64,000 nucleotides of DNA from Nectonema munidae. Lineage: Eukaryota; Nematomorpha; Nectonematoida; Nectonematidae. The notes under the pieces were generated by a model. The model did no database searches, was not told the origin of the DNA, and was given only the letters and a program-made list of their open reading frames with translations. Shown here piece after piece: positions 1 through 11,100 of this stretch. The DNA lies in the NCBI GenBank assembly GCA_030549495.1, contig JAUIRK010000121.1:124001-188000 (forward strand), given 5' to 3'. Made by a program: the position numbers and the translations under genes. The number at the start of each line of letters is the position of its first letter. Within the stretch, counting starts at the first letter, position 1.

Positions 1-243
1 TTATAATTTCTTCACAATTTAAATCAAAATTATTTTTTAAAACAACCTTTAAATAATTTTTCTTCAAGTCTTCCTTTAGTTTTAGTTCTCTTTCTGCAAC
101 AATATTTGTTCGCGGTATGTCAACAACTGAAGTATCTTCCACCCAGTGAATTTTGAGGCATTTTTCAGCACTTTTGCCTTTCCTGTTCTGAATGCAATTA
201 AGAAGCTTTTCATTGTTTTCATTGGTTAGAGAACCATACTTCT
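1..243 (-). other. Unidentified open reading frame at left edge
   Basis: Read on the minus strand, this stretch is open for about 80 codons and runs off the left edge of the window. It begins near GKKYGSLTNENNEK, continues through KCLKIHWVEDTSVVDIPR and ends in a lysine/glutamate-rich segment. Just upstream on the minus strand is a TTACAG that could be a splice acceptor (about 262-267 on +). I see no catalytic motif and do not recognise the family. It could be a host exon or a transposon remnant. No start codon is needed if it is an internal exon. Confidence that it is coding is modest. Confidence 0.3.
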
Positions 244-267
244 TGCCAACTGTAAGCTATGAAATTG

Positions 268-1666
268 ATTGCACTTTCTAATTTTTCTCGGTAATCTCGT
301 AAAAGAAAAGAAGCCATAAGGGCCTAAATTCCTCTAGAGTTCCAGCGAGCGTTATGCACTATATGTAATGTTTTCCAGTTTGTTGCGGGTAACTTGTTTT
401 TTTCTTTCAAAGGTTCTTTATACCCATAGCATAAATTATACAAAAATTTAAAATCATTCCTCCAGCATTAAAATCACGCATAAGCATTTAAGGAGTATAT
501 GATTTTTGTAATTCATCATAATTATTAACTATCATCTGTATAAACTCATAGTTATCTCATACTTCAAATTAGCATCAATGGAGCTTACAGGAAAATAAAA
601 ATCAAGAAGATGTCTCAACATTATATCCAAAATATGATGTTGTCAACCAATTAATTGAGGTTTGGTCAAACATAATTTTAACTTGTAGGTGTAGTATCAC
701 AAATAATCATTTTGACAGCAGACCAGGCAATTATTTTCATCAAGTATTTTTATTATTTTTTTAAAAAAGTAAAAAAATAAGTGGCTTATGATTATACTAA
801 AATTTAATGTTATTATACACACTCGTTTCATATTATAAAAACGCTAAATGTATTTAGCTAACCATTTACATTTAAGTATTGGCTCATTTAAAAAAATAAT
901 TAAATTAATATACATTGAAAGACACTGTAACATTATCCTATAATGTTAATATGTAAATGACATTCAATTATATTTATAACACCTTTTAATGTACGCACTA
1001 TCCTCTAATATGTACTGTTAATATGAAATCTCCAAGACACATTTACATTTATAACACCTTTAAGCCTTAATGTACTCAGAAGGACACACACATACATAAT
1101 GCACATAACATATAGTATACATAGATATATGTAAATAAAGAAACTAGAGGCGTTACTTCTTTGGATCTTCACCGTCATCAACAAAGGCTTTTTGAAAAAT
1201 TGAAGATTGAAGACCTTTGTCAATTCAACGTTATCCTCAACAAAAGGCTATCAATGAGCCAAGAAGACTGAAAATCTCTACTAACTTCGGTTAACATAAT
1301 AAAATTATATCCTCAATTACACGTTCAACGTAACAGATACTTAACTATAAATGTATTATTGACAATTGGCATTCATGCAAAATTTTCTAACTTAACTTAG
1401 TTTTTGTAACTTTCTGTTGAACTTTATTTCTATATATGGATATAGTTTCTAAAGTCTTTTCAATCACCTATTTTCTTTACTTTGTATCTAATTATTCAAT
1501 TATAAAACTGAATAATGAATAAAATGATGTCTATTTTTTTTTTATTAATATGTTTTCCATATTTTCTTTTATGACTCACTCTAGTGCCATTTCATAAAAG
1601 AGGTTGAGAGTGCCTTTTGAAATTTCACAATTCCGATACTGTTTTGTATATATAAATTAATATGTA
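268..1666. other. AT-rich spacer, no gene seen
   Basis: This stretch is AT-rich with many short A and T runs and frequent stops in all frames. I see no convincing coding, RNA or repeat feature in it apart from low-complexity tracts. Confidence 0.5.
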
Positions 1667-1668
1667 TA

Positions 1669-3711
1669 CAGTAAAACCTCAATAATAAGGGCACTCATAG
1701 GAACAAGCTAAAATGTTCACAATAGCGAGGTGTCCCTTTTATCAAAGTTGATCTACATGACGTATCAATCATTCTTTACGTGAATAATGTTGCACATTCC
1801 TTTAATCTTGGTAGAAATAAATGAAAATGTATACATTTTTAGTTTAATTACAATAAAATCAAACGAAAGTAAAAATTGAACACTGTGAGTGAAAATTAAG
1901 AATTTTTACGTTTGAAAAACTCGGATACCTTTGTTTGTTTGAGAATATCCCTGCTTGAAACCTCTTTAAATTGGTTTTCTATTGAAGGTAGAGACAAAAA
2001 ATATCATTCAATCCTTTTTTAAGACAAAAAACTTCAGTGATGAGACTGCTGTTGAAAAATTTTGAACTAAATCTATTGAATGTTCATCACCTTCAGTTCT
2101 CGCAACATCATTTAAATCTGAGTCTCCTTTCAATCGTTCTTCCCATCTATGACACAATTCTTCTAGCTTCATTATGTCGACAAACGTTTAGCAGTAGATA
2201 CAATCCTGTAGTTTTGTTTGAATTCCTTGATCAAGTGGATGAAGTATTGTTGTTGTGTTTGGTGGGAAAAAGATGACTTTAATATTTTGGAATTGGAGGT
2301 TCTTTGGATGGCTTGGAGAATTTTCAGCAAAAAATGAAAGTGTGCTGATTTTCACGGGAAAACTTTTTATTCAAACTTTATGAAATGTCTTCAAATATTT
2401 TACCAGTCATGGAAGCTATTCTGATGTTCTTAAAAGGCCCTGGACGAGCAGCTGAACCAATAACAATAGGTTTTTATAGCTCCCATCATATTTCAATGAG
2501 AGCTGCTATACTAAGACGATCTTTGCTTATTTTTCCTCCGGTTGAATCTTTTCGACGAACATTGAGGGTACGAGATGGAAGAGCCCTATAAAATAATCCA
2601 GTTTCATCTATATTATAAATGTTGTTTGGAAAATGGACATCGATCTCTCTACTGATGAGCATCTTTTAATAAATTGAATAACAAAATAAAACGTTGAACT
2701 CATTTTAAACGAAAATAATAATTTACCAAGATTCGCACTCTCTCGTTCACCGCTAATAATTCTGGAGTGCAACTTATGCTAGCGTTTAAAGTTATTCAAC
2801 CATCCACTTGAGGTTTTGAAGTTCTTTTTTTTCAAAAGTGTTAGAAATTGGTAAAGCTTTTTCCTATAAGGAACGACACCTTGCAAATGTGTTCCATAAC
2901 CAAAGTTCTTCCTCTCTGATAAAAAAAAGATCCAGAACATAGGCGTTTACTTTGACCATCGACGATGCACTGAGACTTTTCAATTAAACATAACCTTTCT
3001 TTTAATATTTTCGCAATTTGAGACTTGCTGGAGTTGAATTGAACTGCCATATGCTAGTTTTAGAAAATTCGGATACTTTTCAATTTTTTTTTAGCGAAAA
3101 CTTAACTCTTTGACAAATTGAAGGTTTCGAAGAATTAGACGTAATGAATATTTACGCTTTTTTGGGGGAGATTTTTTTAAAATTATTTTTTTTTTTTAAA
3201 AAAAAAATTTTCTCTCCCCTCCCAAAAAAAAAATATATACGGTAAAATATGTGACACCAAGATATCATCACTAGTGATGGCAAGCTTATTGTTTATGCTT
3301 CCTTGCATATTAAGTTTTCACTTTTTTCAATGAGCGTATATATGAAGACGAAGAGGCATAATGGTAGGATAAGTAAGAAGCTCTCTATCCAAATGGCCCC
3401 TTCTCAGCAAAACATATGCAGAGAAAAGAGGTATGAGTTTTTTCAATGCAGAGTTCTTACGTAAACATTTGTAATGGAATTACATAGTGGTATAACACCA
3501 TGAAGATGAAAGTGTCCACACTAGCAAGTTTTTAAATTTGTAAAGTCGATCACACGTGTCCAGTCCACTGTCCTGAGGAGTGAGGCGTCCTCGGTACCAA
3601 GGTTTTATTTATATATATAAGTTACCATGTAAAAATGAACGATTGCATAAAAAGTGTCCAGAATGGCAGGAGTCCTTATTATTGAGGTGTCAACAAACCA
3701 AGGTTTCACTG
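1669..3711 (-). mobile_element. Full-length pogo/Tigger DNA transposon (inactive)
   Basis: The ends are inverted: left CAGTAAAACCTC at 1669 and, reverse-complemented, right CAGTGAAACCTTGG ending at 3711. A TA dinucleotide flanks each end (1667-1668 and 3712-3713), as expected for the Tc1/mariner-pogo superfamily. The interior carries minus-strand pieces of a Tigger/jerky-type transposase. The CENP-B-like helix-turn-helix (2841-3050) reads AVQFNSSKSQIAKILKER. The DDE-domain piece (about 2385-2640) reads DETGLFYRALPSRTL, then GGKISKDRLS and PIVIGSAARPGPFK. The frame is broken by several stops and shifts, so the copy is dead. Length is about 2.04 kb. Confidence 0.85.
2385..3050 (-). pseudogene. 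Tigger/pogo transposase remnant
   Basis: This is the recognisable coding part of the pogo/Tigger element. On the minus strand an HTH segment (2841-3050) is followed by the first catalytic region with the DETGLFY motif (about 2600-2640) and GGKISKDRLS (about 2510-2540). Further C-terminal coding traces continue down to about 2040 (KLEELCHRWEER). In-frame stops interrupt the DDE region, for example within the segment before KPIVIG. The family assignment rests on the GLFYRALPSRTL and SKDRL motifs typical of Tigger/jerky proteins. Confidence 0.75.
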
Positions 3712-3978
3712 TACAAAGTTCCTTACGTTTAACATACTGGGGATGATTTTTTGTTAAAGTTAAAAATTCTTTATATTTTTATGCATTTTATGAGATGGTT
3801 CATTTCAAAAATTGCCAGGGTAGTAAACTCTAAAAAAAATTTTTAATAATAACATTAAAAAGGTGAAAAATGCATACTTTCAATAGGCATGAGAATAATC
3901 ACATTATTGGATCAGCCATCTTTATGTGTTCATTCAATATTTGTACCTCAGTAAAATCTTAATTTTGCTTCACCAGAT

Positions 3979-4163
3979 GATATAAGCAGTGGCGGATCTA
4001 GAAATTGACCATAGGGGGGGGGGGGGGGGACAACTTTAAAAAATACTAGTAAAATAGTACCATACAAGTCTTGATGCTTTAGGAAAGAACAAAATCAGTA
4101 AGGAGAATTTCTGAAGCCATTCCCCCCCCCCCCCCCCCCTCTGGATCCGCCAGTGGATATAAG
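3979..4163. mobile_element. hAT MITE with exact 8-bp target duplication
   Basis: The element spans 3987-4155 (169 bp). Its left end CAGTGGCGGATCTAGA matches the reverse complement of the right end, CACTGGCGGATCCAGA, with two differences. Both flanks carry GATATAAG (3979-3986 and 4156-4163), an exact 8-bp duplication as hAT elements make. Inside, a G-run near the left end mirrors a C-run near the right end. There is no coding capacity, so it is non-autonomous. The perfect duplication suggests a fairly recent insertion. It lies upstream of the VGLUT gene. Confidence 0.88.
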
Positions 4164-4240
4164 GGCGGAATCCTACGATATGGATGCAGTCGATTTCAGT
4201 GAGTTCGATTCACAATGATGACATCTCTATCCGCATAATT
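4164..4240 (+). repeat. tRNA-derived SINE fragment (family B)
   Basis: The stretch holds GAGTTCGATTCACAATGATG, with a tRNA B-box-like GTTCGATTC. Its reverse complement resembles the 10.82-10.90 kb copy around ATTGTGAATCGAAC. The hAT MITE at 3987-4155 is inserted at its edge. It is short and degenerate. Confidence 0.45.
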
Positions 4241-4782
4241 TCCAAAATTATTCTTTACTTGGAAGCAATATCGAAAATAAAAAAATGAAAATTCAGAAAT
4301 TTTCAAATATTAAATTTATTAAGACTTCAACTCCGAAAAATTGGATGAATTAAAAATACTCTAGTCAAATCAAAATAACACACTCAGTCAGAGATAAAAA
4401 ACTAACTCATTTCAGAATTAAATTTCTGAACAGAAAAATACACAGTGAAGGACATGGACTGGACAGACAGGTAGAGATTTACACAAATTATTGGCTCTTT
4501 TGAACATTTGATATTGGATGCCCTTATTGGTCCTTTTACTCGTGGTCCAAGAATCCCTAAAGCTTTATATCATATTGAACATATTGCTTTAACATTATTG
4601 AAAGAATTGATTTAAATCCACGCAAGTCTTTTTTACTTTACAAACTTTTTAGAATTGGAATGTTTTCCTTTATGTGAATATGTCGGAAAATCTCAGCTGA
4701 GACAAATTGTAAAACTTGAATATGATTCAAAAATAGAATTTAATTGCGTAAATTTTTCTTAAGCAGATAACTATTAATTTGA

Positions 4783-4789
4783 TATAAAA
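4783..4789 (+). promoter_or_regulatory. Possible TATA-like box before VGLUT
   Basis: TATAAAA lies about 40 bp upstream of the VGLUT start codon at 4828. In such AT-rich DNA this can arise by chance, and a promoter this close would leave an almost leaderless transcript. An upstream non-coding exon is equally possible. Confidence 0.2.
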
Positions 4790-4827
4790 CAGGCTTTGAA
4801 TTAAGACATTTTGGGCTTAATCTAAAA

Positions 4828-5166
4828 ATGGGGGTGGGAGAAAATGACTTAAGTAAAGCTTATCTTTTTAATAGACGCTTTTTCCCGTCGAACGTTAACG
4901 ATGAGAGCGTATTCCTGACTGATTCTCCAGCCGAAAACAATTGGACCGAAGTGCGTGAGCCAAATCGGCCCAAAATCATTCTTTCAGCCGCTTACTCGCA
5001 TGGCAAAGAGACGTGCACCAAGATCAAGAACATGCAGAAAAGATATGTGATCGCCATTCTCTCATGCATCGGCTTCATCATATCTTTTGGCATACGATCC
5101 AACGTGGGCATGGCCATCGTTCAGATGATCCACAACACAACCGACACCAAAACTCTAGAGATAAAG
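4828..5166 (+). CDS. VGlut: VGLUT exon 1 (residues 1-113)
   Basis: This exon encodes the cytosolic N-terminus and TM1. The ATG at 4828 is preceded by AAA. The frame runs to ATA AAG followed by donor GTACCT, phase 0. TM1 is residues 72-100 and ends in MAIVQM. An NTT sequon at 103 could be a lumenal glycosylation site in the TM1-TM2 loop. The frame continuing past the donor stops shortly afterwards and is intronic. Confidence 0.95.
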
Positions 5167-8100
5167 GTACCTTTTCACACGCACAACTCTTTTTAGTCGA
5201 TTCTTTGCGAGTAGAAAAGACACGCAAAAGCTTCTTCCAAAATTGCTTGAGAGAGAAATCACGCAAGTAAACATAGCGGATGCATTATGTTGGCTTCGCT
5301 AAATATAGGATGCGATTGCACGAGTAGTAAATTCAATACTCTAAAATGAAGCATTTGATCAATGATTCTTACTAGACTTGAAGCGAAGTTCTTGATAAGC
5401 AATCGCGTCTTTAGAAACAAATTCAAGGGGGAGCTTTAAAGACTTCTAAGGTGATGAATACAATTATTATTAAGACTGAATATAAAAGTTTTCATTTTAC
5501 ATACATAAATATGGAATATAAATTTATATTAGTTTTATTAAACCTCAATTTAGAGAGGAAGTGATGATCGAAGATTAATACGCTTACATTTGGTAGGCCT
5601 TTTTGCTGGGAAAGAAAATTTAGAAATAACTAATGACTTGTACTTTTTTTCAAGATTTAAATCTCCCTTTTTGATAAATTACAGACCTTGAAGACGTGCA
5701 GAATATGGACATAAAGAATTAAAATATCTTTCCCAAGCTATTTCTAAAATTAGCATCCCATCCTTTTTAGATTTAGCTTTTGAAATAGAGAAATTGAATG
5801 GCCAGACTTTATTTTTTCTTTACATTAATGTAAATAAATGAAAAAGCAACAAATAATAATTGAACAATTTGAGTAATAAATTGTTAATTTACTCTCTTCT
5901 CTATCACAACTAGGCCAAGCAAAAATTTTTGGCGGAAGAAGGAGGGGGGAGGCAAATTTTTTTGTCGTCCATATAAAATATATGCCAATCTGCGATTCAT
6001 TTGAATAATTAAATAATTGTAACTCTATTTAAAGCATGGACATTAATTTTATTGCTTTTAAGATATAAGTATCCTGGAAGTTTTTGAAGAACTATGCAAC
6101 AATTCAACAAATTTTGTATTTTACAAATATATCTTCTTTCTGTCAGCATATGAATACACAAAGCTATAGGTCCGTCTAATCCTGGCTACGTTTATCTTGG
6201 GGAACAAATATAAAAATTTATATTGGGGGTTTGCATTGTAAGTTTGCAAATGTAATTCAGGGCTCGTAAGTTCCTTCCCCACAAAATAGATAGGTAGGTC
6301 ACGCTCTTTTTTGTATAAAAAGTTTATGTATTAACCCATTTAAGACCAAGCAAAGCAGACGATATCTAAAAAACGCAGACGATTTATATTCAAATTCATT
6401 GAAAAAAGCAGACGAAGATGAAATTACTTATGTTCCAAAATAGGAACATTGGTCGTAAATGGGTAAAATTGAGAAAATTCATCATGATAAAGGCGTAAAA
6501 TGATGCTAAATTCTGAAATTTACTCTACTCAAGAAGAAGTTTATGAAAATGTTCCCTTGCAGACATATTCGGATCACCAGTGATTTAGGTTGAGAAATAT
6601 TTTTTACAGTCACTTACGTTTTTTAAGATGAGCGTTTGATGACTATTGACTTTTAAATTTGATTCAGCCTGCAGAATTTGAATGGTCTCCAGAAATAATT
6701 GGCATTGTGGACAGCTCCTTTTTCTGGGGATACTTGATCACACAAATTCCTGGTGGCATCTTGGTGCAGTTCTTCCCGCCAAACAAGTTCCTCCTTTCTC
6801 ACAGCCCTCTTTGATTAAAATGAGAGTGTGTGCGTATTTAGAATGTTTGGACTGGCCATAGTCACGTCTTCCGTCATAAACAGTCTTCTGCCAGCAGCTG
6901 CGCGCGTCCACTACGCCCTGCTCTGCTTCTTGCGTGCTACACAAGGAATCGTAGAGGTAAGAAATTCATTTCCATGCTTGCGTTGTCTTTAGTCCTCTGA
7001 GGCCCATGGGTCACCCACCACTTTACCATAAAATAAAAATCGTCCGCTTTTACGAACATAAACGCTTACGAAAAAGATAAGCATACGATTCATTTTTAAA
7101 TATAATAATCTGCTGTACTTTAGTCTCTACCGGTGATTTTGAATATTCTAGTTTTTTCCTCAATTTGCATAAAAGTTGACAAGTGCTGCTCAGCCAATTT
7201 CTAGTAAAATTTTGAAAAAATATTGCCGGGGCTTGAATTAGTTTAGAATTGTCATTAGCGTTCGCATTAGAGTAAGTGCTCGTGTTAGGGTTGAGGTTAG
7301 GTTTAGTGTTAGCGCAATCAATATATGTGCCATATATGTAAATGTATGTATGTACAAGCAGCTGTTTGGCCTTTGATACTAACCTTCAAAAGTCATAGGC
7401 TTATAAACTATATTTTTATGGTTGTCTTCAAACTCATCACTTTGTTCATTTGTTTGTTCTTTCCTATTGCCAAACTTTGATTAAATCGCTTGCTTACTTA
7501 CATTTACATGTGCATTGTGTGACATTCTTGACACGAACTTTCCTATTTATTTGTATTAATACACGTCAGACACAAAAAACCTCTAGACATACATACATAC
7601 GAATAAATATTGGCATTAGACACACATACACTGCAATACTTAAATCTCAAAACAGGCGTATGGCTTAATTTTTATTAGCTAAAACTAGCAACACTATTAT
7701 AAATTAATTACATTTAATTAATTTTACAGATTGGGAGAAATATTCAAAAATTAGCATAAATAGCATAAACATGTAATTTTTATGAAAATTCATTTCAATA
7801 AAAGGCACAAGAATCTTTTTCGAAAGGCAATGCCTGAAAGTGTTAACCTGTTAATTTTATGTTTAAAATTTCATTTTTGTTTCAAGTTTTTTCGTATTGT
7901 TTCTGTCAAAAATGTTTTATGTTTATTTTTTCCTTTTAATTGCTAAATTTCACAAATTTATTCATTTTATACTTCCACAAAAACTTATGAACTTTTTCTT
8001 TTTTTTAAGGAAAAGGCTTATTACTCCGGCCTATACTTAATATACTTATAAATTAATATTAGTAAAATGAATTATGCCAGCTGATATGTCAAACTACCAA

Positions 8101-11100
8101 AATTCTCCATTGGCCAAATGTAGTTAGTTAGTTAACCCTTACAAGCACAATGCTATAAAAATATCGTCTTTCTTAAGTTATAAAACAAACTTGAAAAGAT
8201 TAAAAGACAATCTGGGCATAAACTTTATTTATCCCAGAAAAATGATATGACCTGTTTTGATATAGAGCTACTTTAAAATGAGAAATTACCCAAGTCATTG
8301 AAAGATCTCGGTGGAATCAAATGAGTTGAATGTTTTTTTGAAATGCGAGATATCTCGTCAATAGTGTGTTAAATCAAACTTACTTGCAAAGTTTGTAAGC
8401 AAACCAAAATCTTTGTTTGAAGTGTTCACACACACTGAAAAGCGAGAACAGGTTCTCTCACGAAGCACAAAAATTCATTAATTGAGTGATATGTATAAAT
8501 TTCACTTGAATTAAAAATATACATGCGACAATATTTTTTTTATCTTTTGGTAAGTTTGAGATCAGATGCAGTTTATTCATGGAAAAATCAAAAAGAAATA
8601 CTTTCATTCTAAGTTTCTTGTTAAACAGAGGAAATGGTCTGAACATTTCCAACTAAGCTTTCAAATCGTGGTACTGTTCTATATAAGAAGGTTCAGGTTC
8701 AATTCGGCCTCTGGACAGTTTGTACTTTGGACAAATCGATTTCTAATTCAATATTCTTTAGAGGGCGAATTGTCCAAAGTCATAAAATCAGCTTCACACG
8801 TGCACTATAACCAAAAGATGGTTATTGCGAATGAAGCAAACCTTTATAGTTTATTCATGTGTTGAAGAAAAAGCGGATTAGCTACATTTGTTAAAAGCCT
8901 CTCTCAATTTTCCTTATTTTGAATAGACCGAAATATATGCGATTTTTTTCGAAACTTTCCAATATCTTGAAATGTTTTAGAAACAAATGAAACACAAGTC
9001 ATGTATTTCAATGTTTTTATCTATTTAGAATGAAAAAGAATTTTTTTATCTTTCATTTTTATGAAAAGATAAATTTTTTAATGATTTTCTTAAGGTAAAG
9101 GTACCTCGGGGTGTTTTCATCGAGAAGGCACAATTGCGCCGCTTGTATCGAACTATGAGGAAAGCAGGCTTGATGCGGTATCGAACCCAAGACCTTGAGT
9201 TATCGAATCCAGCATCTAACCAACCCTACTCACGCCCCCTTTACTTTTAATTCTAGATAGTTAAAACATATTCAAATACACAGCATTATATTTAATTTGT
9301 TCATGCTACTGCCTGCTAACTTTTTACCTTTTAGCAACCATTGTTATTCAAAGTTGTGAGGGATATCTTCCTTTTTCAAATATTTTTATCAACTCTTTCA
9401 TATATAGAATGCAAATCTATCTTCAGCAATTAGAACTGTAAACAAATGACAAAAAATTTTGGGTGCGTAGACAAGAAATGCAAGATCCTATTATAATTCT
9501 ACACAAAGAATGTACGCATATATATATAAACTAGAAGAGATACCATTTTTGAGTTTTTAAATCGCGCTTCATCTAACACGAACATAATATATTCGCCTCT
9601 ACGAGTAAATTGTGCTTCGATTATATGAGGATAGTGAAAAAGCGAACTAATATTCTAAATATACAAATATCAATTGAGTGCGGAGGGAGATACATCAAAT
9701 GCTAAAATCGTTCAAAGTTAAGAATGCAACTTTCTTATTTGCATTTATATTCGAAAATATGAAAACACTTTTGACTTGGTCATCATATCGGACACATCTT
9801 TTCCCATACTTTCTACACGCCTTCGATTTGACATGAATATAAATGATATATTAAGTGATCTTTAGTTCCACTAACTTTTTCCAAATTACAATATTTTTAC
9901 ATGTTAGCATTTCTTTGCATGAAACGTATAAAATTCATCAAAAACACTGACAACACATCACCAGAATTAAAGACACGTTTACAGCGACAAGATTGATAAA
10001 GATGATGCTAATCATGATTAGGAAAGAGAAATGAAAATTTGCACTGTTCAACTTTAGGGGGTTACGTATCCTGCTTGTCACGGCATTTGGAGGTTTTGGG
10101 CGCCACCTTTAGAGCGAAGCAAACTGGTCACAATCGCCTTCTCAGGTATCTTTTCAAATAATTGCTTAACACTTTTTTTAATCCAATAGTTTCTCCTTTT
10201 TAAAATAGTAATTGGTTTATTGCGTAAATCACGTCTGTGGAGTAAGGAGGAGGACATTGATTGATTGAATGAATCTTATTTTTATGAACCACATGATTGG
10301 ATTTAATGTTGATATTATATTTTAGCTTTTTGTTTTACTTAGTCCTTTTTATTTTTCAAGTATTAGATAACTTTATTTTATCAAAAATGTATCACTGGAA
10401 ACAAAAAGTGGTTACAGTAACTACTTTAAATGGCTACTTTAGTATTGCTGGAATAACTGAAAAATATTGAAAATATTTATTTATCCAAAACTTGACTAAA
10501 AGCTTTCAATTTACATATACTGGTAGTAATGTTATATTACCATATAAATATTGTAAAACTTAATCTTACCATTTATTTGACATCTATAGTTGTGAAATTA
10601 CCACTTTTTACTTTTCGTGTAGTTACATTTAATTGAAATTGGATTAGTGATCATGATATAATGTAACTAAGTTCTTAAATTTTGCTTGATGATTCTTAAG
10701 ATAATGACAAATTATTTTTATGATAATATTTTTAAGTAAGATTGTAAATTTTTTTTAGTTGTCATTATCGCATCCATAGGGAAGAATAATCTTCCATAGC
10801 TGGACAGATGGTAGTGATAATCATGATTGTGAATCGAACCCAGACCATCTGGATCAATACCCCACGGTCCTACCACTAAGCCATCTGCCTAGATCTTTCA
10901 ATTTATAATACTTCCAAGCCCTGGTATAAAAAGCTACCTGATTAATTTTAAAACATATAGAGGTACTATATTCGTAGGCGACTTTTCTCCTAAATTTGAG
11001 CTATGTCACAAAAAAATTCTTTTCACCTGGTATTTGTAATTACTCATTGAGACGCAATGGAACGATTTTGTTTCAAACATTTCGCTCTAAAGATTGTTCT

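Noticed and set aside
5013-5270. Open frames on both strands across the end of VGLUT exon 1
   Set aside because: They overlap the true exon in other frames and show no family resemblance; shadows of the coding exon.
7258-7315. Interstitial telomeric repeat
   Set aside because: The sequence has several GTTAGG/GTTAGGG-like words but no regular TTAGG or TTAGGG tandem; too degenerate.
8566-8865. 99-codon open frame on the + strand in VGLUT intron 3
   Set aside because: Composition matches the surrounding non-coding sequence and no domain is visible.
10824-10895. Functional tRNA gene
   Set aside because: A and B boxes are present but the acceptor arms do not pair and the anticodon stem is poor; better explained as a tRNA-derived SINE.
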